Assembly: GCA_034401795.1 (NCBI GenBank)
Contig: CM067366.1
Span: 83,748,147-83,812,146, forward strand
Length of the DNA: 64,000 nt
Source of the DNA: Chaetoderma sp. LZ-2023a
Taxonomy: Eukaryota; Mollusca; Caudofoveata; Chaetodermatida; Chaetodermatidae
Reading direction: 5' to 3'
The position numbers and the translations under genes are program-made. Shown piece after piece: positions 45,237 through 56,019 of the stretch (position 1 is its first letter; every line of letters starts with the position of its first letter). The notes under the pieces were generated by a model. The model was not told the origin of the DNA, did no database searches, and saw only the letters and a program-made list of their open reading frames with translations.

Positions 45237-46043
45237 AATCGTGCAAGCTGCAATTAATGTTTCAAAGATCTGTGAAACAGTACTGTTCGCGGATGACACT
45301 GACCTGCGTATTCTCCTCATACATCATGCTGGGAGGAACAAGCATGATATTACTTCCGTCCTGAACCAAAGGAAGGAGCTCCTCCAAAATGTATACGTGT
45401 GAATTCCATCATGCGTACACAAGGAAAGAGCGTTTACGAGAATATTCTTTTTGTACACGCTTTTCTCGGATGCGATACAGCGTCGAGAAAATGTCGTATA
45501 GGTAAATCCGTCGGACTGAAACTCATGAATGACAACAAGCTATTTCGTGACCATGCCAAAGTATTTGAAAGTGCAGCATCATCGAAGAAAAATCTCATAT
45601 CTGCTGGTGAGAAGGCCATGGTTATTCTGTATAAAGGAACAGAAAGTGACAATCCTAACATGATAAGGTATCAATGATTCCAGGAGCTTGTAACAATCAG
45701 TAAAAAGGCCCTCCACCCAAACATGTTACCACCATCATCTGTGGCGATGAAGTACCACAGCCTCCGTATGTTCCATCAGATCAAGCACTGGAAAGGGAAT
45801 GTCTTGAATGCTGAAGAATGGGGCCGGAAGATTTCGGAAGGTAAAATGATACCAGTACAGTCTGACTTGAATCCTGCCCCGCAGTTCCTGCTTGAACTTG
45901 TGAGATGCACCGGCAGATCGAGCTGTGGTACTATGGGATGCGGATGTCGTCGGCATAGACTTGATTGTTCGTCTGCTCATTCTGGGTGCGGGGGTATTTG
46001 TCAAAATATGTCAAATGATGACCTGGATGAAAATGAAAATTAA
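45237..46043 (+). pseudogene. PIN/XPG-like nuclease plus CXC-motif protein, broken
   Basis: Starts mid-protein with ETVLFADDTDLRILLIHHAG (an Asp cluster as in PIN nucleases). A frameshift near 45355 leads to GKSVYENILFVHAFLGCDTA then IGKSVGLKL, which resembles the GCD..GIG helix-hairpin-helix region of XPG/FEN1-type enzymes. AGEKAMVILYKG follows, then a TGA at 45675-45677 (probably from CGA), then LPPSSVAMKYHSLRMFHQI, and a Cys-rich end: CTGRSSCGTMGCGCRRHRL DCSS..CGGIC, like a CXC (tesmin-type) module. I recall similar multicopy proteins in other invertebrates, often annotated uncharacterised. Whether they ride on a transposon is not shown here. Function is inference from motifs. Confidence 0.6.
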
Positions 46044-46593
46044 ATGAATGTAGAAATTATTTCAAACATCGAATTTTAGTGTCACCTATTATTTAGACTG
46101 GTGGTCATATTTGACTATGACGTCATAGAGTGGGAATATTGTGATAACGACATTTTACTCTGATAGAATTGTGGCATATCTCTATCTGTTTGTAGCACAT
46201 TTATGTGGTCTAAAATGGACCGTTATCTTGATACACGCTTTATTATACTCAATTGGCGGCCATCTTGCTTTCCATCTTGAATTTAACATGTTTCACTCAA
46301 AAGATTTTACTAGATTTTTAAGATATCATTTCTACACCGTAAAGGAAAATAATAAAAGTGGTTTCCCTTCTGTTGCAAGCAGTAGTGGGTCAAATCTTAT
46401 ATTGACTGGACTAATTGTCCTGAACTTGATAACGAAGCTTACTATATCACACATCCAAACGGCAATTGGAAAATTTGCAACTGACAAAGCTGGAGGAGAG
46501 GATAAAGTAATAAATACATATACCAAAACATAATGCTCCCAGTATATAAACACCTCTCTTTAATAGCTAAATCTGATTAAAAGTAATCAAAAT
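46044..46593. other. No gene recognised
   Basis: A GCGGCCATCTTG word (YY1-like, about 46257) is the only motif noted. Confidence 0.4.
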
Positions 46594-46669
46594 ATTTCCG
46601 TATTGAATGTACGTTTGCAGGCCAAGAAGAATATTTTTGAAATTTTACCACTGGAAAGACTGGCTGTAA
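46594..46669 (+). mobile_element. PAL2 MITE fragment
   Basis: AATGTACGTTTGCAGGCCAA with TTTTACCACTGGAAAGACTG; left half only. Confidence 0.6.
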
Positions 46670-46894
46670 AATGTACTATTACATAGGAAGCAGGTACATT
46701 ATTTGAAAATCAACATTATACAGATAAAAGAGTTTACATTTATACGAACGTGGTTATGATAGACACTAAAGTATACGGTTGTATAAATGTCTTATTGCGC
46801 AGAGACAACACTGCCAGACATCTCATAGTATACTGTGTATGTCTTATTATGCATTCTTATCTGCCTCAATTGAGAGACGTTCTTGTTCAAGAGC
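46670..46894. other. Unassigned spacer
   Basis: Nothing recognised. Confidence 0.4.
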
Positions 46895-47230
46895 AACGGA
46901 CCTGTCCAGGTTATCCATCCATCATATGACGTCATAATCAACCACGTGACATGTAGGATGATGTTATAAATGACTCGATTTAGTCCGTCTTAAACGCTTA
47001 ATTGTCTGATACGTTGTACGAATTGTATGTCTTTGCTATTTAATAAACATGCCATTGGCAGCAACAGCGCCCAATAAAATTAGTTTCAAAGTATTCAAAA
47101 CATTCCTGTATAGTTTTCCGGAAATTGATAGCCAGGGATTTCAGGGATATATCAATCCCAACACGAACCATGTGTGGGTGGAGCTTAGCTAGAGATGGGC
47201 GGGGCATAGCTAAAACTGGAAAGGCCCATT
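46895..47230 (+). mobile_element. PAL1 MITE, left hairpin arm missing (336 bp)
   Basis: AACGGACCTGTCCAGG, CATCATATGACGTCATAATC, TACGAATTGTATGTCTTTGC, right arm GGCAGCAACAGCGCCCAATA, GAGCTTAGCTAGAGATGGGC, end CTGGAAAGGCCCATT. Confidence 0.9.
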
Positions 47231-48733
47231 AAAAATATCTACAACATTGATGGATTCTGGGATGTTAATCGCCATAGCGGTTTTTAAGCCTAGCTTTACT
47301 TTCTCCAATACATGGTCAATTCCTGCGCTACAGACAAGTGTATGTACTTTCTTTAGATAGATGGGTCCTTAATTAGCTAAACCTTTCCCATCTATCTGGG
47401 TCATCTGCTCGGTACAGTTTGTCAGATATTCATGGACATCTTGGACACAATTCGGTCTGTTTTCACAAAGGAAATACGCGCATAGCTGTTCACGTGATAT
47501 TAGAGGAAGAAGTCCATTTTCCTGGCCGGTTGCCTTTACAAATTGGAAATGGCAAGTGCAAGTCATATATGCACCATCACCACACCGTCTGTTATGAAAT
47601 GCTCTTCACGAATTGCACTGGAATTTCCGAGTGTTTCATTTATCAAATGTTATATACCAGCATTGCTCGTTTGGGTCATCTTTTGACTTGTGGGGGGAAA
47701 AGTCTGCACGTGTGGCAGAGATTTTGTGCTGCTTCGATGAATGAATTTGATGATGCTCCTTCCAATACATCGGATTCAGCAAGAAACTGGTCAAACACAA
47801 CTTTGAATGCGATAATGTGGACAGCAAGAGCATGTCTGAACTGTTGCTAATCTGCAATTATCAGCTTCAGCTCCTGCATCATCGATTAAGCTTCAACAAA
47901 TGGTACTCAAGGCACATTGTTACAATATGGAATTCACATACACTGGATGTCTCCATTTGTTTCTTGAATTCTGGTTTTATCGGCTGCACCTTTATAGCTC
48001 TCGTGTAGCCCATGCCCTATCTAATAATAGAATTAGTGTTTGATCCGGCAATCTATGTATTTACGTGTTATATGTTGTGCATGTCGAAGAACCGTGACTC
48101 GTGTAAACCATTCATTTGCTGTGTTGCTATGGGTGATAGCAACTGAACTTATGTCAGTGGCATATTGTCATCACAAATCGAAGAATGGTACGCTTCTCAT
48201 CCCAGAACTACCCGACGATTGTCTTGCAGAAGTCGTAGATCTGAAGGATGCAACTGTTTATACCACATTTGCCTCGAGATTTGACTTCATACATGATTAT
48301 TTGACCGTATGCTGGTTACTGAAGTATCAGCAATTATAGCACGCTCATCAAACAAGAAGCGGATAGATCTTCAATACTCCATGTAATTAGAGTGTTTAGA
48401 GATACGTGGATATTATCACTATCATCAATGAAAAGGGTCCACAGTTATGTATTGCTTTGATGAACTCATTCCAAATAACGTATGTGTATTCCAAGGTGTC
48501 GTCCTCTCCTGTTCTAATGATACATCATCTTTTTTTAAATCACATTATAGTGTGTTCCTTTGGACGATATGCGTTGACACTCTCTCGAATAGTCAACATA
48601 ATGGGTATTGATAGAGATTTCTCTGTTACTCCATTATTTTGTATTACCCTCACAGAACTTTCACAATACATCCTCTAAGCTTACCTGTATGTAGGTTTTA
48701 GTAATCACATCCGTTTAAATAATGGCATCATCT
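47231..48733. other. Long stretch with unassigned open frames
   Basis: Open frames lie at 47419-47850 (plus), 47369-47566 and 47636-47857 (minus), 48040-48339 (plus). Minus frames hold LPLISREQLCAYFLCENRPN and VVFDQFLAESDVLEGASSNS. This may be a decayed transposon protein, but I cannot place it. Confidence 0.3.
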
Positions 48734-48737
48734 TTAA

Positions 48738-48855
48738 CCCATTCATGGCTTGACCCGCCAAAAACCTGCTTATGCAGTGGTCTTGAGGAATGTCCATTTG
48801 CGGGTTAAGAGAATACTACTTGAATATTTCTACACCAAATTTAGCGATTAACGGG
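48738..48855 (+). mobile_element. PAL2 MITE, short (118 bp)
   Basis: TTAA at 48734-48737 and 48856-48859; termini CCCATTCATGG and GATTAACGGG; contains GAGGAATGTCCATTTGCGGG. Confidence 0.85.
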
Positions 48856-48935
48856 TTAAGAAGTTCACCCAGTATATTTAACTATCTCGCTGCTGCAAGC
48901 CACAAGACAATAACTTCAATGAGCAAAAACTGACT

Positions 48936-49026
48936 TGCTGAATATTTTGAAAACAATTTGACTGAAAGTTGTTGGTGGCTAAACCACAAACAACTTTCAG
49001 TCAAATTGTTTTCAAAATATTTAGCA
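48936..49026. repeat. PAL1-like hairpin, variant B, near-perfect palindrome
   Basis: GAAAACAATTTGACTGAAAG pairs with CTTTCAGTCAAATTGTTTTC; centre GTGGCTAAACCAC. Arms about 43 bp with two or three mismatches. No PAL1 flanking ends are present. Confidence 0.85.
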
Positions 49027-49443
49027 GATCCGGAGATATAACCCGTGGAATATATCGTCTGCGAAAACTCAGCAGTCAGACGGTTAACCATTCACTATCT
49101 TTACTACATTCTTTTTTTGGGTTATTGAGTATTTATGCCTTCTTGGCTCGCACAGCGATGTGCACATTTCACATAACAGCATCGATAATGTTTTACACCA
49201 AGCGTAATATTACGTAATATAGTCTGCACAATTTATTATCCAGTCTGCGTCGCCATTGAATATTTCAGCCAAGACAAAATGAATATGACAGGAATTATTG
49301 CCTCGTGGACTACTGCATGATCTTGTGAATGGTTACGTTACTAGGCACAACGAAGGCAAATTATCAGTGATTGTCGCTTGACAAGACGGTGGCTGGCCTA
49401 CCGCAAATGCAATGCGTTTGTTATAGGTATTCTTTGTTCTTTC
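49027..49443. other. Unassigned spacer
   Basis: Nothing recognised. Confidence 0.4.
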
Positions 49444-49826
49444 AACGATCCTTTCCAGTTTTAGCTATGCCCCGCCCATCTCTAGCTAAGCTCCACCCAC
49501 ACCTCGCTCGTGTTGGGATTGGTCATTTCTTGAACTCCCTGACTATCAATTTCCAGAAAACTATACAGGTAAGCTGTTGAATATTTTGAAACTAATTTGA
49601 CTGGGTGCTGTTGCTGACCATGGAAGTATCAGAGCCCAGTCAAATCAGTTTCAAAATATTCGTCAGAATGTTTAGAATGTTGATTAAATGGTAAAGACAT
49701 ACAATTCGTACAACGTGTTGGACTATTAAGACGGACTAAATTGAGTCATTCATGCCATAATTATTTATGACGTCATCCTACACGTCACACAGATTATGAT
49801 GGATAGATAAACTGGGAAGGTCCATT
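49444..49826 (-). mobile_element. PAL1 MITE, full length (383 bp)
   Basis: AACGATCCTTTCCAGTTTTA, S end left, CTATACAGGTAAGC then hairpin 49575-49665, TACAATTCGTACAACG, ACACGTCACACAGATTATGA, end ACTGGGAAGGTCCATT. Confidence 0.9.
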
Positions 49827-50102
49827 CTGTCTAGGTGCATCATATCTTGAAAGAACCCGCATTGCCATGTTGCTCCCTGTTCTCTAAGTTCTGATTTAGT
49901 TATTTGTCCACATCTACTTCTCACAGGTAGATAACGCGAATCACTATTAAATGCTCTTTCTTGAAGCCATGGAAGAAATATTAGAAACATGGCAAATATA
50001 AGAATTTTAATATAATTTTCATTTATGTATCTAGCATACATTGTACGCAGATATATATCACACTTGCCGTTGGAGTTAATATCTCGTGATCGTGCAATGG
50101 TA
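49827..50102. other. Unassigned spacer
   Basis: Nothing recognised. Confidence 0.4.
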
Positions 50103-50321
50103 TATGGCAGCAACAACGCACAGTCAAATTAGTTTCAAAATATTAACCGGCATTTTTATTAAATAGTAACAACGTACAATTCGTCCAACAACACTTAGTC
50201 CGTTACCAATTATGCGTTCGTGACGTAATTATCTACGTCATTCGTGCCGTCATTTATTATAACGTCATCTTACATGTCACGTAGTTGATTAGGATGGATG
50301 GATAAACTAGAGAGGTCCATT
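50103..50321 (-). mobile_element. PAL1 MITE, hairpin right arm and G end
   Basis: GCAGCAACAACGCACAGTCA, TACAATTCGTCCAACAAC, TCGTGACGTAATTATC, ACATGTCACGTAGTTGATTA, end CTAGAGAGGTCCATT. Confidence 0.85.
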
Positions 50322-50848
50322 TGTGAATTACATCTATCGTTTTGAAATACAATATGCCATACCGAGGAAATAAATCAGCGATTCTACTATTTACAAATCT
50401 TCACAAATTTAGTTATATTTTGAATTCGTTGAGAAATTATCTTTAAATCAGAAAGACAAACTGGCACCAAGACTTTTCTTAAGCAGCATTCCTTACTGAT
50501 TCTAAAAAATAATTGGTGTCAACAATTTTCAAAAAAAATCCAACGTCACTCCATATGTAGCGGAATTATATGTTCTGATTAAAGAAACAAACAAAAAAAG
50601 ACCTCCCGTTAGGTCTGCAATGTAACTTATTTGATGCTATGGTCGCCCCTGCTCTTCGGGCTGAAATAGAAAGATGAGAATTAAAGTTCTACAAAATTAT
50701 TCTGTTGATAAAAAAAAAAGCACGTCAAAAATGCTATGGTCTATGGTGAAGTGGGAACGTACTCATTAGATATTCAGATAAAGTGTAATATGATCAGATT
50801 ATGTTTAGATAATGCCGTTGTCCTCGACATTTCAAAGAAACGCGACTT

Positions 50849-50891
<43 letters not shown>

Positions 50892-51081
50892 GCGAGTGAT
50901 AGCTTTTAAGCAGGTGCATGCTTGTCTAAGGGATACTCTTCTCCTGGTGAGAACACTTTATTGTTATCTTCATTGTACAGATTTTGCTTCTCTAGTGGCC
51001 TCGAGGATGTGGCGCGCGTGTCTCGACATACGGGAATCGCATGGAAGAGACGCTAATAGTGTTATCATCGAACGGCTGCCT
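50322..51081. other. No gene assigned; (CT)n at 50853-50889
   Basis: 18 or so CT units. A plus-strand segment at 50991-51080 (FASLVASRMWRACLDIRES) follows a TTCATTGTACAG acceptor, but there is no donor before the MITE at 51082, so it is not called. Confidence 0.4.
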
Positions 51082-51414
51082 AATGGACCGTTCCAGTTTT
51101 AGCTATGGCCCGCCCATCTCTAGTTAAGCTCCACCCACACCTCGCTCGTGTTGGGATCGATCGCTCCTTGAACTCCCTGACTATTATAGTCAATTTCCAG
51201 AAAACTATACAGGTAAGCTCTTGAATATTTTGAAACTAATTTGACTGGGCGCTGTTGCTGCCTATATGGCAAAATATTCAACAGCTTACCTGTGTAGTTT
51301 TTGTGAAACTGATAGTCAGGGTGTTCAGAGATCGATCTATCCAAACACGAGCGAGGTGTGGGTGGAGCTTAGCTAGAGATGGGCGGGACATAGCTAAAAC
51401 CGGAAAGGCCCATT
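51082..51414. mobile_element. PAL1 derivative: symmetric foldback of two S ends (333 bp)
   Basis: Both ends are S type: AATGGACCGTTCCAGTTTTA with GGCCCGCCCATCTC left, and GAGATGGGCGGGACATAGC with ACCGGAAAGGCCCATT right. The arms run about 160 bp to a shortened hairpin near 51225-51285. No G end at all. Confidence 0.9.
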
Positions 51415-51504
51415 GAGTCTAACGTCAGATGGCGGCTCAAATGTCATATATTATGGTAACTGAAAGGTATTAAGGTACCCTTTTGACATGTAGGTTTTCA
51501 ATAT

Positions 51505-52200
<696 letters not shown>

Positions 52201-52364
52201 AAATCCGTACTCTGGAGTGTTTAGTCCCCATGCTATATGTGCGAGCATTGTGTATATTGTAATCTGATACAGAGCCCTATAGCATTACTGCAAAAACGTC
52301 TCCTGTTAGAGGTACAGTACAGCTCAGAGTAACATTACCTGTTACCAAAACAAAATAAAACGTA

Positions 52365-52458
52365 CTGTTGAGTAGTTTTGGACTTCATTTGATTGGAAGC
52401 GATTGCTGCCTACGGTAGAAATACCTTCTAATCTAATTAAGTCCAGAATATTCAACAG
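52365..52458. repeat. PAL1-like hairpin, variant C
   Basis: GGACTTCATTTGATTGGAAG and CTTCTAATCTAATTAAGTCC arms; related to 35815-35911. Confidence 0.7.
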
Positions 52459-52889
52459 AAGACTTCTTCCATCGTGTTCAAAATTGTACTAATAACATAT
52501 TTCAATTTTTTGTTTTTGGCAACATTTTATCATATTTCTGATCTCTCTTGTAGTCTCCGTAAGGAATGTTTGTAATAGACAAACATGGATTCTCGTCATA
52601 AATCTAAAAATATTTATGCTATGATAAGACACTCTCTGATGATCAGATTTCTCCATCTCTCCTTCATCACATTGTTATTGTGCCTTGCCTTATTCGATAA
52701 GGTAAATATCTACCTTAAAGGCATTCTTCTCTTCTTTAGGAAACTGCGTAACTAAAAATGGCATATAATGTGATTACATATGTGGTGAGAAGGCGTGGAA
52801 GGATTAGGATCTATGCGTTAATTATAACATCAGCGCCACCTGGACGCGTGACCAGTGGATCATATTTTAGTTTGTTCGCTGAATGGTAA
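52459..52889. other. Unassigned spacer
   Basis: Nothing recognised. Confidence 0.4.
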
Positions 52890-53595
52890 GAATGAGTCAT
52901 ACTGTGAAATGAGTCATGGGGTGAGCATGAGTCATGAGGCGAGCGTGAGGTGAAGCATGAGCCATGAGATGAGAATGAGTCATGATATTAGAATGAGTCA
53001 TGAGATGAGAATGCGTCATGAGGTGAGAATGAGTTATGAGGTGAGAATGAGTCGTGAGATGAGAATGCGTCATGAGGTGAGAATGAGTCATGCGGTGAGA
53101 ATGAGTCATGAAGTAAACATGAGTCAAGGGATGAGAATGAGTCATGAGATGAGAATGAGTCATGACGTGAGAATGAGTCATGAGATGAGAATGAGTCATG
53201 AGGTGAGAATGAGTCATGACGTGAGAATGAGTCATGGTGTGAGAATGAGTCATGGGGTGAGAATGAGTCATGCGGTGAGAATGTGTCATGGTGTGGGAAT
53301 GAGTCATAACGTGAGAATGAGTCATGACGTGAGAATGAGTCATGAGGTGAGAATGAGTCTTGGGGTGAGAACGAGTCAAGAGGTGAGAATGAATCATGAG
53401 GTGACCGTGAGTCATGAGGTGGCCATGAGTCATGAGGTGCCCATGAGTCATGCGATGAGAATGATCCATGAGGTGAGCATGCGTCGTGAGGTGAGAATGA
53501 GTCATGAGGTGAGAATGAGTCATGATGTGAGCATGCGTCGTGAGGTGAGAATGAGTCATGAGGTGAGCATGCGTCGTGAGGTGCGAATGAGCAAA
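52890..53595 (+). repeat. 18-bp minisatellite, about 39 units
   Basis: Unit GAGTCATGAGGTGAGAAT with single-base variants. Being a multiple of three it leaves open frames on both strands (MSHEVR or MTHSHL repeats), which are not genes. Confidence 0.95.
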
Positions 53596-53689
53596 ACAGA
53601 AACAGCTTTTAACAACGGTTTACAAAATATACATTTAAAGCATTCTTCAATCACTCTTGTTCTACTGGCGTAATCTTCTCAAAACTTGG

Positions 53690-54925
53690 GTGGAAGCTTG
53701 CGCATGTCGTCCTGAACAGGTATGCCAATTTTGTGGCCAAAGGCTATAACACAACAGCTTTCGGCAACATTGTTTTCAGAATAGACATTTTGAAGCATTT
53801 TCAACAAGAGGCCCAAAGGGACTGTATCGCTCACCTGGAATTATTGACCACTGGCACAAATGAACAAAATGAGATGACCACTGGAAAAATTTACCAATCT
53901 AGTTTCTGTAAAGGTTTAGTCAAATTTTGTTAAAATTGGCCCAGTTGTTAAGAAGTAGTCTTTTATATGATTTTTTCAGAAAATCCAAGATGGCCGCCAA
54001 ACACGCCACATTTTGATTGATCCACGAAGGCCTTGTTTTTTTAAGTATCAACTTTCAATGGACAAATTTTAATGGGGTTTCAGCCTAAATCATATTTGCC
54101 AAATTTGGGCCCGATCCGTTAACTGATTCTGGAGAAGTCATTTTCGCGAAAACTAGGTCATCCAAGATGGCCTCCGAATTATTTGTCAAATTCATTTCCT
54201 TGAACAAACATCATTCAGCTCTTTCTCTAGATCATATTTTATGAGTTTTGAATGGATGCCCCAAAGGCCGTTTCGGAGAAGATTTTGAAAGATATCTTTA
54301 TTAAATCGGCCAAAATCCAAGGTGGCCGCCGACCGAATTGGCCGATTGGCTTCCTTTGAACAAACTTGAATCTCTATGCCCTAAGGAGTGAGGCTTCCAA
54401 ATATAATTGAAATGGACCCAGTAGTTCTCGAGAAGACATTTTAAATTTCCCATTGCTTTAGTATGAGTTTTTGGCGGAAAAGCAATCCAAGATGCTCGCC
54501 AAACGGTTTATCAGATCGCTTCGAAATCGGCAAATTTGAGATCAGCATACCCCATAAACTATGTAAAACCAATTTCGGCTTCAAGACTCACCAAATAAAA
54601 AATTTAATATGGCGGCCAAACACGCTATGTTTTGATTGGCCAACGGCGGACATTTTTTTTAAGTATCGCCTTCCCTTGAACAAACGTTAACGGTCCTTAG
54701 TCCATAATCTTGTCTCCCAAATTTCAACCCGATCCGTTGAGCGGTTCTGGAGAAGAAGTTGTTTTTGCAAAAACTAGGTCATCCAAGATGGCCGCCACTC
54801 TCCTTGGCCAATCTAGTTCCCTTGAACAAACTTGGTTCATCACTTGCCCTATATAATATTTCATGAGTTTTTAATTGATCCCCTAAGCGGTTTCAGAGAA
54901 GATTTTTAAAGACGGTTTTTTTCAA
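53690..54925 (+). repeat. Dispersed repeat with 618-bp tandem duplication and recurrent ATGGCCGCC words
   Basis: Opens with AACAAGAGGCCCAAAGGG, GTATCGCTCACCTGG. CCAAGATGGCCGCC-type words recur near 53984, 54162, 54309, 54486, 54605 and 54783. Matching blocks (CCGATCCGTT(A/G)A.TGATTCTGG-like; ACACGC(C/T)A(C/T)..TTTTGATTG) are offset by about 618 bp. Confidence 0.65.
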
Positions 54926-54927
54926 AA

Positions 54928-55245
54928 GCAATTTGACCGGGCGCTGTTGCTGCCACATTCAGCAACAGCACCCAGTCAAATTAGTTACAAAATTTTCAAC
55001 AGCTTACATGTGTAGTTTTCAGGAAATTGATAGTCAGGGAGATTAGAGATCGATCGAACCCAACACGGACGTGGTGTGGGTGGAGCTTAGATTGGGATAG
55101 GCGGGGCATAGATTGAGATGGGCGGAGCACAGATTGAGATGGGTGAGGCATAGATTGAGATGGGTTGGGAAAAGATTGAGATGGACGGGGAAAAGATTGA
55201 GATGGACGGGCTTAGATTGAGATGGGCGGGATGGAAAGGTCCATT
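54928..55245 (+). mobile_element. PAL1 MITE with amplified 21-bp S-end unit
   Basis: Hairpin centre GGGCGCTGTTGCTGCCACATTCAG minus outer left arm, CAGCTTACATGTGTAG, CGATCGAACCCAACACGG, then seven units ATTGAGATGGGCGGGGCATAG at 55091-55234 and end ATGGAAAGGTCCATT. Confidence 0.9.
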
Positions 55246-55315
55246 AAGTAAGGGTATTTATACAGTTGTTATTATTGTCGTTGCTGTCATTAATACTTAC
55301 TTTGTTATCTTAATT

Positions 55316-55318
55316 GCA

Positions 55319-55371
<53 letters not shown>

Positions 55372-55455
55372 AAATTGGAAATGTTACCTGATATATAAGA
55401 ATTTTGTTTCGTATTTGTGTACTGAGTGTCTGTTTACAGAGGTCGAAAATTGTAC
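55316..55455 (+). repeat. (GTT)n microsatellite with conserved flank
   Basis: 17 or so TTG units, then GTAAATTGGAAATGTTACC and GATATATAAGAATTTTG. The same flank follows a (GTC)n at 61857-61932. Confidence 0.8.
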
Positions 55456-55554
55456 TTATAGGGGAAGGCCACAAGTCTGAACAATGACTCCCCATAGCTA
55501 CGGCCAGAGTGTGGAGCGCAATGTAGAACAGAGAGACGCAACATATAAAACCCT

Positions 55555-55611
55555 GATAACGCAGCTTACTGGGCCGATACTGAAAGTATCGGCCCAGTAA
55601 GCTGTGTTATC
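55555..55611. repeat. 57-bp palindrome, GATAACGC family
   Basis: Arms of 26 bp (GATAACGCAGCTTACTGGGC..) with one mismatch around a TGAAA loop. Confidence 0.9.
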
Positions 55612-55733
55612 CGGGCAGTAGTCAAATGGTTCTTGGATGAGAACCAAGGCGCCAGGTTGCGTAACTACAAGTTACATCATTCCTTCCTTCTATAATTACC
55701 TAGTCGTAGTTACCGGTTGATGTGAATGCTTAC

Positions 55734-55877
55734 CTGAACAGCAACGAAATACCAGCAATGGATCGACGCTGTAACGAGGCTCTTCCTCTTCTGGTTCATC
55801 TACATAATGCTGGCCCCTCGAACCGTAACCCCTGGGGATATAAGAAAACAGGTCTGAAATGTCTACAGTCTGGACAC
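55734..55877 (-). CDS. Candidate internal exon of an unidentified host gene
   Basis: 144 nt open on the minus strand between a strong acceptor (TATCTACTCTCTTAG) and CAG/GTAAGC. Phase 1 at both ends. Encodes VQTVDISDLFSYIPRGYGS, then a Tyr and Glu patch (YVDEPEEEEPRYSVD) and PLLVFRCCS. Composition is normal and there is no repeat origin visible. The phase-1 end fits the exon at 34070-34513 next in minus-strand order. Family unknown. Confidence 0.5.
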
Positions 55878-55929
55878 CTAAGAGAGTAGATAATGGGGTA
55901 CCGGTAGGTGATCGCAATAGACAGGTACG

Positions 55930-56019
55930 CAATAGAGAGATCCATTTCTAGATAAAACTCCGCCCACGGTTTGCCCGCGTTATATACGTTGAACCCTGAT
56001 TTCTCAGAATCCACATCTT
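55930..56019 (-). mobile_element. PAL1 S-end fragment
   Basis: CAATAGAGAGATCCATTTCT, AAACTCCGCCCACGG, ATATACGTTGAACCC, TTTCTCAGAATCCA. It passes directly into the satellite. Confidence 0.75.

Noticed and set aside
48680-48720. CAG/GTAAGC on minus
   Set aside because: No open acceptor-to-donor segment; the PAL2 element starts immediately upstream.
52897-53673. 220- and 238-codon open frames on both strands
   Set aside because: An 18-bp repeat stays in frame by arithmetic; no start context, domain or splice signal.
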